Positions 33,861 through 46,420 of a stretch of DNA of 64,000 nucleotides are shown in pieces. The DNA is from Atkinsonella hypoxylon. Its lineage: Eukaryota > Ascomycota > Sordariomycetes > Hypocreales > Clavicipitaceae. How positions within the stretch are numbered: the stretch's first letter is position 1; each line of letters begins with the position of its first letter. A model generated the notes under the pieces. The model saw only the letters and a program-made list of their open reading frames with translations, was not told the DNA's origin and made no database searches. Location of the stretch: NCBI GenBank assembly GCA_000729835.1, contig JFHB01000147.1, positions 1 to 64,000 on the forward strand, read 5' to 3'. The translations under genes and the position numbers were made by a program.

Positions 33861-36800
33861 AAATAATATATAGAAGAAGGACTTTAATAAATTAGAAAAA
33901 GGCTTACCTTTAGCCTTAAGCTTAATATAGAGGTAAAAGCAATATAAATAACGCAATAACCTCTACTTAATAAGTAGCTAGAAGAAGAATATAGAGAGAT
34001 AACTAAGAAAATAGATATATTACTGTTCTTTATCTCTATACTCTTTAACTAACTGTTGTTTTACAATATATAAATAGATAGTAAGTATAACTACTTTACT
34101 GCAATAAGTAAGAGTTTAGCGTAATGCCTTAGCCTAAAGTAAGTTCTATTGCTGTATAAAAGAATAGTGTAAACAGCAGTAGAGGTTAAATAGTAGTTCT
34201 ATAATAGCTACTAAAGAAGTGCCTTAATTGCTTCTTTAGTTTACTTATAAGTAGATATTAACAGCTAGGTCTTTCTAGTAGTAGCCTATATAATCTTAGG
34301 CTTAACCTAAGATTGTATCTTTAGAAGCTTATAGTTAGCCTATAATAGAATTGTTCTTAACGCTACTAGCTAGAGCCTATTAGTAGATAAGGCTAAGGGC
34401 TTTATAATCTAAGCAGTAAGAGCTTAGAACGTTAAGGACCTAATAAGACTAGTGTTAGCAGTAGTTTATAGCGCTCTAATAAAATAGAGTAAGAGCTAAG
34501 AGGTTACTATATGTTTTATTACTACTAACCTTTAGGAAATTACCTCTATATTATTGTTGTAAATATCTCTAGAAGGCCCTAATCTGCTAATGCTACTACT
34601 TAAATTAAAGAACTTTTATAATCTTTTTAAAGAAGAGAAAGCCTAGGGCCTTCTGCTGTATAAAGAGGGGCTAGATTACTACATTAGGCTAAAACAGCAG
34701 CTAGATAGCTCCTTACTATTGCTACTATAGGCTCTACTATATAATATACTATAGAACTATTTATTAGAAATTAAAAAGTAAGTAATAGACTTAATAGATA
34801 AAGGATAGATTTAAGCTAGCTTCTTCTTAGTAGTAGTATCTATTCTTTTAGCTAAAAAGCTAAGTAAAGAATAGTAATTCTATATTAATTATTAAGCTCT
34901 TAATAAGATTATAGAATAGAACTATTACTTACTTCTCTTAATAAAGGAGACACTTAAGTTATTATTAAAGGTACGTTAGTTTACTAAACTAAATATATAG
35001 TTAGCCTTCTATAGAATCTAGATAGTAAATAGTAAGAAGTACCTTATAGCGTTTTACACCTAGTTTAGCCTCTTTAAATAGCTAGTTTGCCCCTTTAGGT
35101 TAGTAGAGGCTCTAGCTATATTTTAATAATATATTAATAGCATACTAGAAGAGGCCCTTAGAGATTATATAACTACTTATCTAAATAATATCCTTATTTA
35201 TACTAGAGGTTCTAGGAAAGACTATATATATAAAGTATAGAGAATTCTAGAAAAGTTACAGTTAGTAAAGCTACACTTAGATCTTAGGAAATACTGCTTT
35301 ACTATAGCTAAAGTTAAATACCTTAGCTTTATAGTTATAGTAAGAAGGGAGATACACCTAGATTTAAAGAAGATTGTAGCTATTTAGAAGTAGTAAGCTT
35401 CTACTAAATTATAAGAGGTATAAAGCTTTTTTAGATTTATAAACTTTTACTGCAACTTTATATTAAATTTCTTAGATATTATAGAGCCTCTAGTTAACTT
35501 AATAAAGAAAGAAGTTCTATTTTAGTAAATAGAGAAATATAAGAGGTTATTTATAAGGCTTAAGGAGGCCTTTACTTTATACTTAGTCTTAGCTTAGTAG
35601 AACCTTAAGAAGAATATAGTAGTAAAGGCTAATTACTTAGAAGAGGCCCTTAGTAGCTATTTATTCTAATATAATAAAGCTAGTGTACTGCAGCCTATAG
35701 TATACTATTTAGCTAGGTTATCTCTAGCTTAATGCAACTATACTATTTATAATAAGGAACTTTTAGTAATAATATCTTGCCTTAAAGCTTAAGCAGTAAA
35801 GTTATAGAGAGTAATATATCCCTTTATAATCCTTATAGACTATAAAAATCTAGAATACTTTATATCTCTATAAAAGATCTTTAAGTGTTAAGCTAAGTAG
35901 GTAGAGCTTCTCTCTCTCTTTAACTACTACTTACAATACTGCTTAGAGCTATAAGTAGAGCAACTAAATATATTATTATAATAAGAGTAGAATTAAGATA
36001 GAGTAATACTATAGATAGGCTAAGTCCTTTAGCCTCTCTCTATTAGCTACCTTAGTACTCTCTATAAAGATAAAGAGAAAGAGAAAGTTATAGAGAATAT
36101 TAAAGTAGAAACAACTAGTAAAGTAACGCTAAGAAGTTAACTAGCTATAGCTTTATAGGTGCTAGCTAGAATAACACTATTTCTAGATAAACACTTATAA
36201 AGCCTATAGAACTAAGGAGTGTAAAAAGACTTAATATACCTAATAAGGTTAAATGTAGTCTAGAAGAGGAAAAGAAGGTTTCTATTAGAGGTAAAAATAT
36301 AAGAATAGATTGTAGACTATACTCTTAATATATAAGAGGCACTAGTTTACTAGAGCTGCCTCTAAGTCCTTAAGTATAAGCTGTTAACTACTATACTAAT
36401 ATATAGAATATATAAGTTGCTAATGTTAAGCTACTTAGAACAAAATACTACGTTTTAGGCATTAATATATAACTATTACTAGAATAGGCTGTTCTAAGAT
36501 ATTGCTTAGTACGTTTAAAACTACTACTGTTACAGTAGCTAAAAGAGTAAGAGGTTGCAGTAAGGCCTCTTACAACCTATTCTAGCGCTAAATAGATATT
36601 AGTTATAGATCTCTATAGATTTTATAATAGATTTACTAGCGCTAAACTAGGCTATACTCTCTTACTTAATAGTTATTATTAATTAACTTTTAAAGTATAT
36701 ATAGTTAAAGGCAATAACCTCTATAGAGGTAGAGGAATATACTTAGTAGTTTAAGCATTATTAGTAGTAGTTTTATAGGTTCCTAAAATAAATTATCTCT

Positions 36801-37700
36801 AATTACAGTTTAAATTAATTAAGTACCTTTTAGATTACTCTTTATTGCCTTATTAGAATTAAATAATTACTATCTATATTCTATTACCTATAGATAAACA
36901 GTAGAATAGAGAGAGTTAATTAGAAAGTATAAGTAATTCTATAAGTTATAGTTACCTTTTTGCAGTTTAACTAGCCTAAATATCTTTCTATATATTAGCT
37001 AGCTATTAATAATAGGAATTCCTTAGTAACTAATATAAGTTTAAACTAGGTAATATATAGATATAATATAGACCTTATGTAAAAGCTTATAGATAAAAGG
37101 AAGTCCTAAGTTTTATATAAGAGGTAGGCTTTAGTGTTTCTTAAATAGCTATAGAAAGGTATAAATATTACTTAAGCTGTAATTAACTTTACTTAGTAAA
37201 GGCAGTAAGAGTAGTTAAATAGAAGCTATAGGCTAGTAGAATAGTATAAAGTAAAGAACTTAGTTTAGCTAACGCTCTATTATATTAAAATAAACTACTT
37301 AAGTTAGAAGCTTAATTAGGTTATAGTAAAGTATATAGTTATAAATATACTAATACCTTTAACTATAAAGTTAGATATTCTACTAGGAATTTACTTAGTT
37401 TTCTATATTAACTTTATTAAGTAAGTAGTAATAAACCTTTTACCTTTTTAGCAGTTAGCTAACTTAAGGCCTAGTTCTAAGCTAACTATAATAGATACTA
37501 ACTTATCCCTTAAGGAATATAGAGTAAAGGAAATTCTAGCTGCTAAAAACGCCTTAGGCTAAAGGAGATACTATTAAGTGCTTATTAAGTAGGTAGAATT
37601 TATTTAGCTTATATAGAAACTACTAAAAAACTTTCTTAATATAGAGGTACTAAATTAATTTAAGTTATAGTAAAGGGACACTTAATTTAATAATAGGCTT
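33861..37700 (+). pseudogene. Gypsy-B pol with chromodomain (copy 2)
   Basis: Plus-strand domains in order are as follows. RT is about 34770-35230, with DLIDKGWI*ASF, the INYQALNKI block (cf. VDYRALN) and YLNN at 35178-35189 for YLDD. RNase H is about 35640-35960, with ARLSLAQCNYTIYNKELL and LIDYKNLEYF. The integrase zinc region and core are about 36390-37340 (GLLQPI, then IDFI). The chromodomain is about 37490-37660 (EYRVKEILAAKNA ... FLNIE). The arrangement is that of a chromovirus. Both RT catalytic Asp are Asn. Stops are chiefly former Gln. The protease site upstream of 34770 is not clearly seen. Confidence 0.85.
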
Positions 37701-37880
37701 AGTAAAGGTATAGTAAAATTTTATATAGACTTTAATAATAGCTTAATTACCTCTAACTAAAAATAAAAGAAAATAAACTCCTCTTTATAGAGGCCTATAT
37801 AACTATAAAAAAAAAAAATAAAAAAAAAATAAAATAAAAGAAATTTCTTAGTAAGTAGTAGAGAGGCATTAGTGCTTATA
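37701..37880. other. A-rich boundary between pol and antisense frame (copy 2)
   Basis: Poly-A runs interrupted by single T lie at 37804-37838. The sense pol frame and the antisense frame converge here. The same position holds homopolymer in copy 1 (19400-19415) and in the chimera (15830-15850). Confidence 0.55.
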
Positions 37881-39292
37881 GTGTAGAGGTATAACTACCT
37901 AGAAGGCACTCTATTGCTCTTTAGGTAGTTATAGAATAGAAGCTAAAGGAACTATATAGTGTCTCTAGAGTAGCGTAAAAGTAGAAGCTAGAATAGTAGT
38001 GCTAGTAGAAGGTATAAGGGCTAGAGTAGGTAAGAATATAACTAACGCTTTAGATTAAGGCTTTACTCTAGTAGGTATAAGTAAGAATATAATGTTTTAA
38101 ATAGCTTAGCGCTTTAGGCGTAAAGGTATAGTTCTAAGGGAGAGAAAAATAGAGAAAGAGAAAGCTAAAGAGACAGTAAGCTAGGTTAGAGTTATACGCT
38201 CTAGGAATATAGATAGCAATTAGCGCTATAAGTAGTTTAAGCTTTTAAGCTCTACCTAAAGGCAGGTATATTTCTAGTGTATTGCCTTAAGGTTATTCTA
38301 TAAAAGTAAAGAAATAATATATAGCAGTAAAGAAGCCTTATATAGCAGTAAAGAGGCAGTAGTAGTAAAGGTTAGTAGTATATAATAAGGTGTAGGTATA
38401 GGTAGAAGCAATAATAAGGGTATAGTAATAGCAGCAGTAGTAGTAAGTATAAAAGGGAATAAGAAGTTGTTATTAATGTCTATAGAGATATACTTATACT
38501 TATTAGGGTTAAACTTATTATCCTTTAGAATAATAAAGGCTGTAGTACTCTTATAGATTATAGAAGAAAAGAGAGTAAATATAAAAGGGCTACTAGCTTA
38601 GATTATATAATAAGAAGAAGAAAAGAGTATAACCTTCTTTTCTATATAATTAGCAGTAAGTATATCCTTAAGAATAGTATTATAGTAATTATATATATTT
38701 AAGAACTTATAGGTAAAAATAGTTTAGTAGGTAGGCTAGCTAAAGTAAAGGGGAATTAATATAGACTTAACTATAAGACCTTAGTTAGTAAGTTCCTATA
38801 TTTTAGTAAAGTAATACTATAGGTAAGAATACTTAGTAAAGAGGCTTAGATTCTAGATGCAGCCTCTATACCTCTATATATACAGTTAGTATTCTCTTCT
38901 TTAGCTAGAATAATAGTTATATAAGCTCTTCTTATAAAGGTTGTTGTAATATAGTATATAAATATCTTTAAGGATATTGCTATTAAATAACTCTAAGTTA
39001 TCTAAATCCCCTTATATAAGGAAACCGCAGATATAGTAGTAGTAAGGGACTAATAGCACTATAGAAGTAGGAGCAATAAAGGCGCTAGCGCTAGCAATAT
39101 AACTACTAAAGTTCTAGATATACTTCTAGTTAGTAAGAGAATAAGCTATATATAAGTAAAGGGGCAGCGTACTCTAAGCTAATAAGATAATATTTTGCGA
39201 TTTTAATTAGTAGGCTATTAGCAGTTAGATAAATTCTATTTAGATATATTAAAAAGAGGTTCTTTTATATTAAAAGGAGCAGCAGCAGCTAT
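37881..39292 (-). pseudogene. Gypsy-B antisense reading frame (copy 2)
   Basis: On the minus strand the frame starts at ATA (39292-39290) as xAAAAPFNIKE. It continues through NLSNC, NRKI and ILTYSITLLKYRNLL, changes frame near 38650, and goes on with NNKFNPNKYKYISIDINNN and a Leu/Ala-rich end near 37900. Roughly 470 codons in all. It matches copy 1 (14317-14921 plus 18539-19390) and the chimera (17310-15890) in order and sequence. The sense strand here has stops every 10-15 codons. I do not recognise the protein. A captured gene, an accessory retroelement protein or a non-coding conserved segment are all possible. Confidence 0.42.
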
Positions 39293-40170
39293 ATAGTAAA
39301 GTAAGGAATTTTAGGAAACTACAATAGAATTATTTAGTTATAATATAGAGGTAAGATAAGATATAAAGGAGAAAGAAAAAGATAAAGGAAAGAAGAAAGA
39401 AATTATTTATTTTTATATTAGAAACAGCTAAGGGCTAGTTACTAGTTTATTATACGCTAAAGGGATAACAATAACAACAACTGTTTATAACCTACTAGCT
39501 ATTAGTTTATTATACGCTAAGAGAATAGCACTAATAATAACTGTTTGCGCTTTACACCCTTAACAACACCCCTTATATATAGATAGATTATATATATTTA
39601 ACAACTGTTTACAACAGCAATAAGGATAAGAGAGAGAGAGTGCCTCCTAGTTAATAAAAGGGATTGTTACATAATAATTGCTTAGAATATAAGGAGACCT
39701 AAGGATATAGGCAGTTTATACGCTAGCAACACTAGTATTACAGCTAGCGCCTATATAATATATAGATAATTAATAGCTGTATATAGAGAGCTATAAGGCA
39801 GAGGGGAGCAGAGAGGTTAATAGACTCTAGAAGAGTATAATTAAGCGGAGGAGAGGCATAATTAACCTATTATAGCATAACTAATAGGTTAATTAGTAAA
39901 GTAATTAATAGCTGTTGCTAAGGTACTATAGGCAATTAGAAGGGAGGTAGAGTAGACGTTTATTTATATATTAGCCCTATAACACTACGCTAACAACAAA
40001 CAGTGCGTTAGTGTAGTAATAGAACAGCTAGAGTAAAGCGCCTAGGGACAAACGTTATACCTCTATTTTTTTATAAGTAAATAATAGAGAAAATATAAAG
40101 AGAGAGCAGATAGAGAGTTAGCTGCTATCTATAGTACCTACTATAGACATTAAAAGGGAGTGTTATAGAG
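39293..40170. other. Gypsy-B 3' non-coding stretch (copy 2)
   Basis: Two 60-bp units start at 39443 and 39503 (TAGTTTATTATACGCTAA). No gene is seen. It is syntenic with 13441-14316 in reverse. Confidence 0.55.
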
Positions 40171-40191
40171 CCTAAAAGAAGAAGGAGAGTA
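40171..40191 (+). other. Gypsy-B polypurine tract (copy 2)
   Basis: AAAAGAAGAAGGAGAGTA abuts the 3' LTR. Confidence 0.85.
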
Positions 40192-40514
40192 TATTATAGA
40201 CTTAAGCCTTAGGCTTAGGTCTTTTAGTAGAGAGAGAACAGTAGAAGAAAGATAAAGATCTATATAGGTAAAGGGATAGAAGTAAGCTGCATTTATTTAG
40301 AGGTTACCTAAACTTCACTAGGCCCTAGAGAGAGAACCTTAGCTATAAAGTATATACTAAAAGGGGCTCCTAAGGGGATAGACCTACCTCTAGATATATA
40401 GTATAGGGGCATAGGGAGGCTTCTAGTTCCTTCTCTCTTCCTCCTTTCCTCCCTATAATTATAGTTCTCATTATAGACGCTAGTTAGCAGCAGCCACTAG
40501 GTCAGTCCATTACA
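40192..40514 (+). repeat. Gypsy-B 3' LTR (copy 2)
   Basis: It is 323 bp, from TATTATAGACTTAAGCC to CCATTACA, followed by the duplicated ACTAG. Differences from the 5' LTR are transitions. Confidence 0.93.
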
Positions 40515-40519
40515 ACTAG

Positions 40520-43015
40520 GTTGTAAGCTTAGCTATCTTCTAAGGGTATTTGCTTTAGCACCTCTTGCCCCTATATTCACGAACAGAATGGGCTAATAGA
40601 GAGAGCTATAAGGGTACTTCTAGACCGTTTGCGTGCTACCCTATAGTGGTCACAATTACCTCTGTATCTATAGTCTTACATCCTTCCTACTATAGTGGAT
40701 TTAGTTAATACTACTGCGAATAGTACTAAACCACTAAGTCCTAAACAGCTATATCTAGCTGATTTAAAGCCTTCTAAGACCTATAAGCCTGATTTTACCA
40801 AAATAAGGGCTATAGGCTCCTATTGCAAAGTTCTAATCCCATTAGAACAGAGATCTAGGTTGCAGAAGCTAGCTAAAAGAACTATTCCTAGTAGACTTTT
40901 AGCTACGCTAGGTTCTAATGTATATCTAATATACATTCCCTCTAAACGAGCTGTTATAAAGACTAGCTTCGTTAAAATTATAGAAGGAATAGGTCCTATT
41001 TTATAGGGCATCCCTAAGGTTCCTATTGGTTCTATAGTGGATAATCCTTTAGAGGGAGAAATCGATGACTAGCAGCAATTAGAAGATAATTATACTCCTA
41101 AGTATCCTTATCCTAGTCATCTAGATGTGCTAAATTATCCACTAGAACCTGTAGAAAATTAAGCTCTTCTACTAAGCAACCCTATAGAAGCTATAGAGGC
41201 CCCTAAAGCCCCTATATCTATAGAAGCCCCTTAGGCTAATATAGAACCTATAGAAGCTGAAGCTAATGCTGATGCTATAGATTTAGATAGAGATATATTT
41301 TCCTTAATTAAGGATCTATGCTTTAAGGCAAGGACTAAAGCAGCTATTACTTCTAATAGTAATAAGGATGAACTTCCTAACATATAGAAGCAAGCCCTAA
41401 AAAGCTCTGCTAAGCAGTATTAGATAGAAGCTACCTATAGCGAATTTAAGCAGCTATTAGCTGCTAGAACCTTTAAATTTATAGGGAAAGACTAAGTACC
41501 TAAGGGCTGAAGAGTTCTAAAGAATAGGCTTGTTTATAAGCTAAAAAAGGATAAAGAAAATAATCCTATAAAATATAAGGCCCGCCTTGTTGCTAAGGGA
41601 TTTATGCAAATAGAAGGTTAAGACTATCTAGAGACCTTTACTGCAACTAGTATTCCTCCTAGCTGGCGTATATTATTAGCTCTTGCAGCTTTTAATAACT
41701 AGGAAGTTAAGCAAATCGACTTTATAGGAGCGTTTTTAAATAGCAAGCTAAAGGAAGCTATTTATATAGAAATCCTAGATTAATTCGTTGAATTTGCAGA
41801 GCAAGCATCGCTATTAGTAGCTAAGCTACTAAAAAGCTGTAATTATAAGCCCTCTAAAGAGCAAGTAATTAAGCTAGAAAAATCCCTCTATAGTCTAAAG
41901 TAAAGTCCTAGAGAATGGCAGCAAATTCTAACAGAATTACTTCAAAAACATAGATTTAAACCTCTTATATTAGACCCAGCAGTCTTTTATAACCCAGCTA
42001 CATCTACGTATATTGCTACTTACGTAGATAACTGTCTTCTAATTAGTCTAAATCTAAGCTATATTAACAAGCTAAAGAAGCTATTATATAAAGCTTATCC
42101 AATAGAAGATAGAGGACCAGCAGAGTTCTTTCTAGGTGTGCAAATCACCCATAATAGGTCTAAAAGGTCTATTAAAATCCACTAATCTTAATACATCCTT
42201 AAAGCCCTAGAAAGATTCAAAATGCTAGATACTAAGCTAGCTTCTATCCCTATACAGCTAGGAATTCTAAAGCAACTAGTTACAAAACTTCTCTTAAAAT
42301 CCGATTATAAGCTTTATTAGAGCATAATAGGCACTATAATGTACCTAATGTTGCTAACTAGGGCTAATATTGCTTTTTCCGTTTAGTAGCTATCAACCTT
42401 CCTAGCTAAGCCCTATATAGAGCACCTAAACGCCTCTAAGCACCTCCTAAGATACTTAAGTGGTACTAGAAGCTTTACTATTATTTATAAGCGTTCTATA
42501 CTACTAGGGTCTTCTTCTAAAGCTTCTAGCTCTAAAGAAGTACTTAAGACCCTCCTTAGTTATTGCAATAGCGATTTTGCTGGTGATAAAGTCTCTTCTA
42601 AATCAACCTATGCTTATCTATATAAGCTAGCTAGTGGACCTATTAGCTGGAAATCGAAGAAAGCTAGTACTATTGCTCTTTCTACATTAGAAGCAGAATC
42701 TAATGCATTATCTAAAGCTATTAGGGAATTAGAGTGGCTCTACAGCCTTTTTAAGGAGATAAAGCTGCCTTTAACCCCTCCTATTCCTATTAGGTGTAAT
42801 AATTAAGGCGCTATAGTTACTGCTTACAACCTAACGTTGTATAGTAGGACTAAGTATACCCTTTTGAAGTTTAACTACATTAGGGAAAAGATTCGTAAAG
42901 ATATAGCTAAGGTTAGTTATATTGATATAAATTAGATGCTAGCAGATAGCCTAACTAAGCCTCTTACTATTCAAAAGCATTAATAATTCATTAAGTTACT
43001 AGAGCTTTCTAGCTA
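40520..43015 (+). pseudogene. Copia-A pol part 2: rest of integrase, RT, RNase H
   Basis: The frame resumes with the integrase glutamate block (CPYIHEQNGLIERA, 40567-40610). A 103-codon open stretch (40695-41006) covers the integrase C-terminal part. RT is about 41570-42060 with KARLVAKGFMQIEGQDY, IDFIGAFLN and YVDN at 42021-42032 (YVDD expected). RNase H is about 42560-42960 with CNSDFAGD, SGPISWKSKK and STLEAESNAL. This is the standard Ty1/copia order. It is the least damaged RT/RNase H of the three forward or reverse copies but still has stops and the Asp-to-Asn change. Confidence 0.88.
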
Positions 43016-43278
43016 GCTTATAAAAGCAACAAAAACACTTAAAAAATCGAAAAGCAACGAAAAACAGTTAAAAATCGAATAACAACAAAAACAATCAACA
43101 ACAACTAGTTATATTCAACTATAACTACCCTGAAATTGCTGGAATTAGTTATGTTATTAGTTATATTATTTGGTCCTGTTATTAGTACTGTATTTCGTTG
43201 GTTAATTCTAACTTAGATATCCTTTAAAGGAGCTAAGTTGCTTATAGAACTAGTTACTTCTTACATTTCTAGAGGGAG
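43016..43278 (+). other. Copia-A 3' untranslated stretch and polypurine tract
   Basis: It is A/C-rich after the RNase H end (AACAACAAAAACAATC), ending in the tract AGAGGGAG at 43271-43278. The same arrangement is found at 61900-62160 and, reversed, at 4895-5100. Confidence 0.7.
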
Positions 43279-43972
43279 TGTTAAAAATAAGCTACCCTGT
43301 ATAGCCTATTTTTATGCCTACTAGTTGCTCTATCACGTGACCCTCATTAGGTCTTGTTACGTTGATTTTTGATAGAGATATCGCTGTTACTAGATGCGAA
43401 ACATCTAGAATCGACTAAGGCAAAGTTGCCTAACCTATAGTCAACTTTAACAGCGATTTTCTCTACAACTAGCAATAGTAGAAATTCAAGAAGTATACTA
43501 TTCAAAAGCCTAGAATCAGGGCTATTTAATAGTATAATTGTTGGATAGAGTTGCTTATAAGGGTTGCTTATTATTAGTGGAATTTGTTAAATTGTGCACA
43601 TAGGTATCTCGTTTGTATAGCTATAAGTCGATTTTTTTTGTTTTTATATAGTAAATCTTTTTGCGGAAATTATAAAGTGGCCTACAAGCCCCTTCTAGCG
43701 ACTACGGCCTACTAATATAGTCAGTAGGTCTATAAGGGACTGGAAAGATTCGAGATCCTACCCTTACTGTTCGTTACAGTGCTCTCAATATAAAGATACT
43801 ACTATTACAGTTATCTGTTGCTTCTACGTGATCTATACTATACACTACAGCTTGATTTAGGCCGCTGCTGCTTCTACTACGTGATAATTGCTAGGAGCAA
43901 TTACAGGTGCTAAATCTAAGAGACTACTACCCTCTTAGATATCTAGTCCTGTAATCCCTATTATTTTTAATA
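43279..43972 (+). repeat. Copia-A LTR 2 of the array (shared)
   Basis: It is 694 bp, lying between a polypurine tract on the left and a primer-binding site on the right, so it is 3' LTR to one unit and 5' LTR to the next. Variants are GATGCGAAACATCTAGAATCGAC in the 5' half and TATAAAGATAC...TATTACAG in the 3' half. Neither half pairs best with its supposed partner LTRs at 28048 and 62161. Confidence 0.9.
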
Positions 43973-44922
43973 GGTTATAAGCCCGGAAGACCTATCTGCA
44001 AGCTGTTAGCCCGCTGAAATCTACTATTGTATACTGTATTACCCACTAGAAGCTATATTAAGACCTGCGCTAGCAGCTATCGCTGCCATTAGTAGCTTGC
44101 TGGAAGCTATTAATACCTGCTGCACACACATTGCCAGCCACTATACTAGTGTTTTCATTCTGCCCACCCTGTGCCTTCTGCACTCTATGCACCCTATGTA
44201 TACACACTTTTAAAGCTATTCTTAATAGCTAGGTTCTATTGTTGCGCAACATTAAAATATATATATTTACACACATTACATTCGCACTGCGAATTGTTTT
44301 ATTAGGCACTGCCTAATTAATTATTTCTATTAAGAAATAAGCTTAGCGCTGCACTGCATTGCTCGTTGTTGTTGTTATATTATGCACCCTATGCACCTCT
44401 ATTAGTAGCTATACTACAATTTATAGTGCACGCCTAATAGCTCTTGTTGCTGTTAGATATTCCTGTGTTTTCAGTTGCAGAATCAATTTGTGTAGTAATC
44501 CCACTAGTCGGGATTTTGAAGTAGGAATTAGCTAGATACCCCTAAATTAGCTGTGCCTAGGTCTTCACTAATTTGTTGGAACCTAATTGGAGAAGAATCT
44601 CCTGAATTTTTTAGCTAAAAATAGCTAGGACCTGTGTTTTATGCCCCTCGCGACCGCTTGTCAATCTAGTCTGCTATACAAATTGTATGCGTATATAGAT
44701 CGCGATACAACGCAGCCTTTAGAGCCTGTTATACCTGTTACAAAAGAAATTAGAGAAAAATCTCAGTATAATTTCTAAAGATATAGGGCACTTCTAGGCC
44801 TATAATAGAGCAATCTATTGATATCTAGTAGAGGTTATTACTGTTATTTACTACCTTTTCCACTGTAATTTAAGCTATAATTAGCTATAAAGAGCGTTAA
44901 ATTAGCTATTAAAATCCTTTAA
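43973..44922 (+). other. Copia-A leader with primer-binding site (unit 2)
   Basis: It begins GGTTATAAGCCCGG. No frame is supported in the 950 bp before gag. It retains the segment near 44800 that unit 1 lacks. Confidence 0.6.
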
Positions 44923-46420
44923 AATAGCACTAAAAGGAACAGGCAAGGGAAAGAGCACAAGCCCTAAACAGGGTAGTGGTTCTAGTACACTAGCTAATCC
45001 AGCTGCTGCTACTAGCTTTCCTAGTCCAGTAAGGTCCCCCCCTTAGCCAGTAGATTCCTCTTCTAATGAAGAAGATTATACAGCTAAGAAGGCTCTAAAA
45101 GAAGCTAGATTAGCTTCTAAAAGAGTAGTGTAAGTCTATAATGTACAAGCTGACCTAAAAGCTTAAATAGATAAGCAACAAGAGACCCTAAATAGATTTA
45201 TTAGGTATAGTAAAGCAAAATAAAGCTAAAATGAAGGTAATATAGCTAATTTACTAAGTAAATTAGATACTATAATTACATCTATGGGTAATCTCTCTAT
45301 AGGGTCTCCTAAAGCAAATCCTGTTACTTCTAAGACTTCTAAAGTCTCTTTTAAAGTCCCTAAACCTTCTAGTTCCTCTAATAGTGCTACTTTTCTGCCT
45401 GCTTTTAATGAAGGCACTATAAAAGAGTTAAATAAGAAGGTCCACTCTATTCTAGAGGCTGCTAAGCTAAAAGGCCCTAAAAATTTTAAATAGTAGAAGT
45501 AAGCTTTAACTATTTAATTTAGGGCACTAGAATTCCCTTAATTTATTAATAATCCTAGTATAGCTAGTACTTTAGTAGATTTAGAACAAGCTATTATCCT
45601 TATAATTATAAGAGATAGTTGCCAATTTAGACCTTAAGCTGCTATAAGCTGGCATAAGTCCCCTGTAGATGCCTATAACGTTCTAGTTAGGCAGTATTTA
45701 CAGAGTGCTAAAATATAACGTAGTACGCTATATACTAGTTATTATAACTTATCGTTTTCGAACTATAAGGGATCTTTAGAGGCCTTTAATGCTGAATTTA
45801 ATAATTTACTAGCTAGATTACAGCTCTGTAGTGTAGCTATTAATTCTATTGACTAGGTAAATTATTATATTAATACTTTAAAGAAGACCTTCCCTAGCTA
45901 GGCTGAAAGGCAGCAATATTCTATTAGAGCTGCTAGAGCACAAGGTCTATCTGTAAAAATGCTGAATTTACAGTTCCTTATAGCTGATTTATTAGAAGAA
46001 CAAAGAGATAAAAGCTCCTCTATATCTAAAGCTCTTAGTTATAAGGCTTCTAATAGTTCTAATAATAATAAGGCTAATTAAGGAAAGAATTCTCCTAATT
46101 AGAAGAAGAATTCTAACGATTCTAATTCTAATTATTCTAATGCCTCTAAAGATATAGACAAAGCCTCTAAGAATAAGAAGAAGTGGAAGGGCCGAAGAAG
46201 AAGTAACAAAAACTCTAGGAATAAGGATGGAGAAGCTGCTTTTGCTATAGGTTGTTATAACCTATCTACTAGTAACTAGGATACTATAGAATCTAATAAT
46301 TCTAGCAGTTCTAGTAGTAATGATTCTTACGACTTAGATACAGAATCTACTACTAGTGATACTAGTACTACTAGTAATAATACCCCTTCTTTTAATTACT
46401 CTAACGGAATAATTAAAAAC
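44923..46420 (+). pseudogene. Copia-A gag (unit 2)
   Basis: The start is ATA for ATG. It is collinear with the other gag copies. The stretch 45284-45493 stays open and reads MGNLSIGSPKANP, which is truly in the gag frame rather than a separate gene. The basic KKKWKGRRR patch lies near 46180 and the acidic Ser-rich run near 46290-46370. Several Gln codons are stops. Confidence 0.78.

Larger units (their letters stand above)
32426..40514 (+). mobile_element. Gypsy-B copy 2, complete, 8089 bp
   Basis: It has full-length 323-bp LTRs at both ends (32426-32748 and 40192-40514) and ACTAG duplicated at 32421-32425 and 40515-40519. The uninterrupted Copia-A at 59390 (GATACTAGGTTGC) confirms the empty site. 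Between the LTRs are gag, protease, RT, RNase H, integrase, chromodomain, a 2.5-kb region with an antisense frame, and the polypurine tract. Confidence 0.95.
28048..43972 (+). mobile_element. Copia-A array, first unit (shares its right LTR)
   Basis: It consists of LTR 28048-28741, leader, gag-pol split by Gypsy-B copy 2, polypurine tract and LTR 43279-43972. Without the insertion it is 7831 bp. The left flank is Gypsy-A (GAGTAAG). The right LTR is followed not by flanking DNA but by a primer-binding site and a second Copia-A internal region, so the LTR serves two units. Confidence 0.88.

Noticed and set aside
37860..40190. A sense-strand frame in Gypsy-B that could be read with all stops as Gln
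   Set aside because: Stops occur every 10-15 codons, much denser than in pol, and the antisense strand gives longer runs and motifs kept in three copies.
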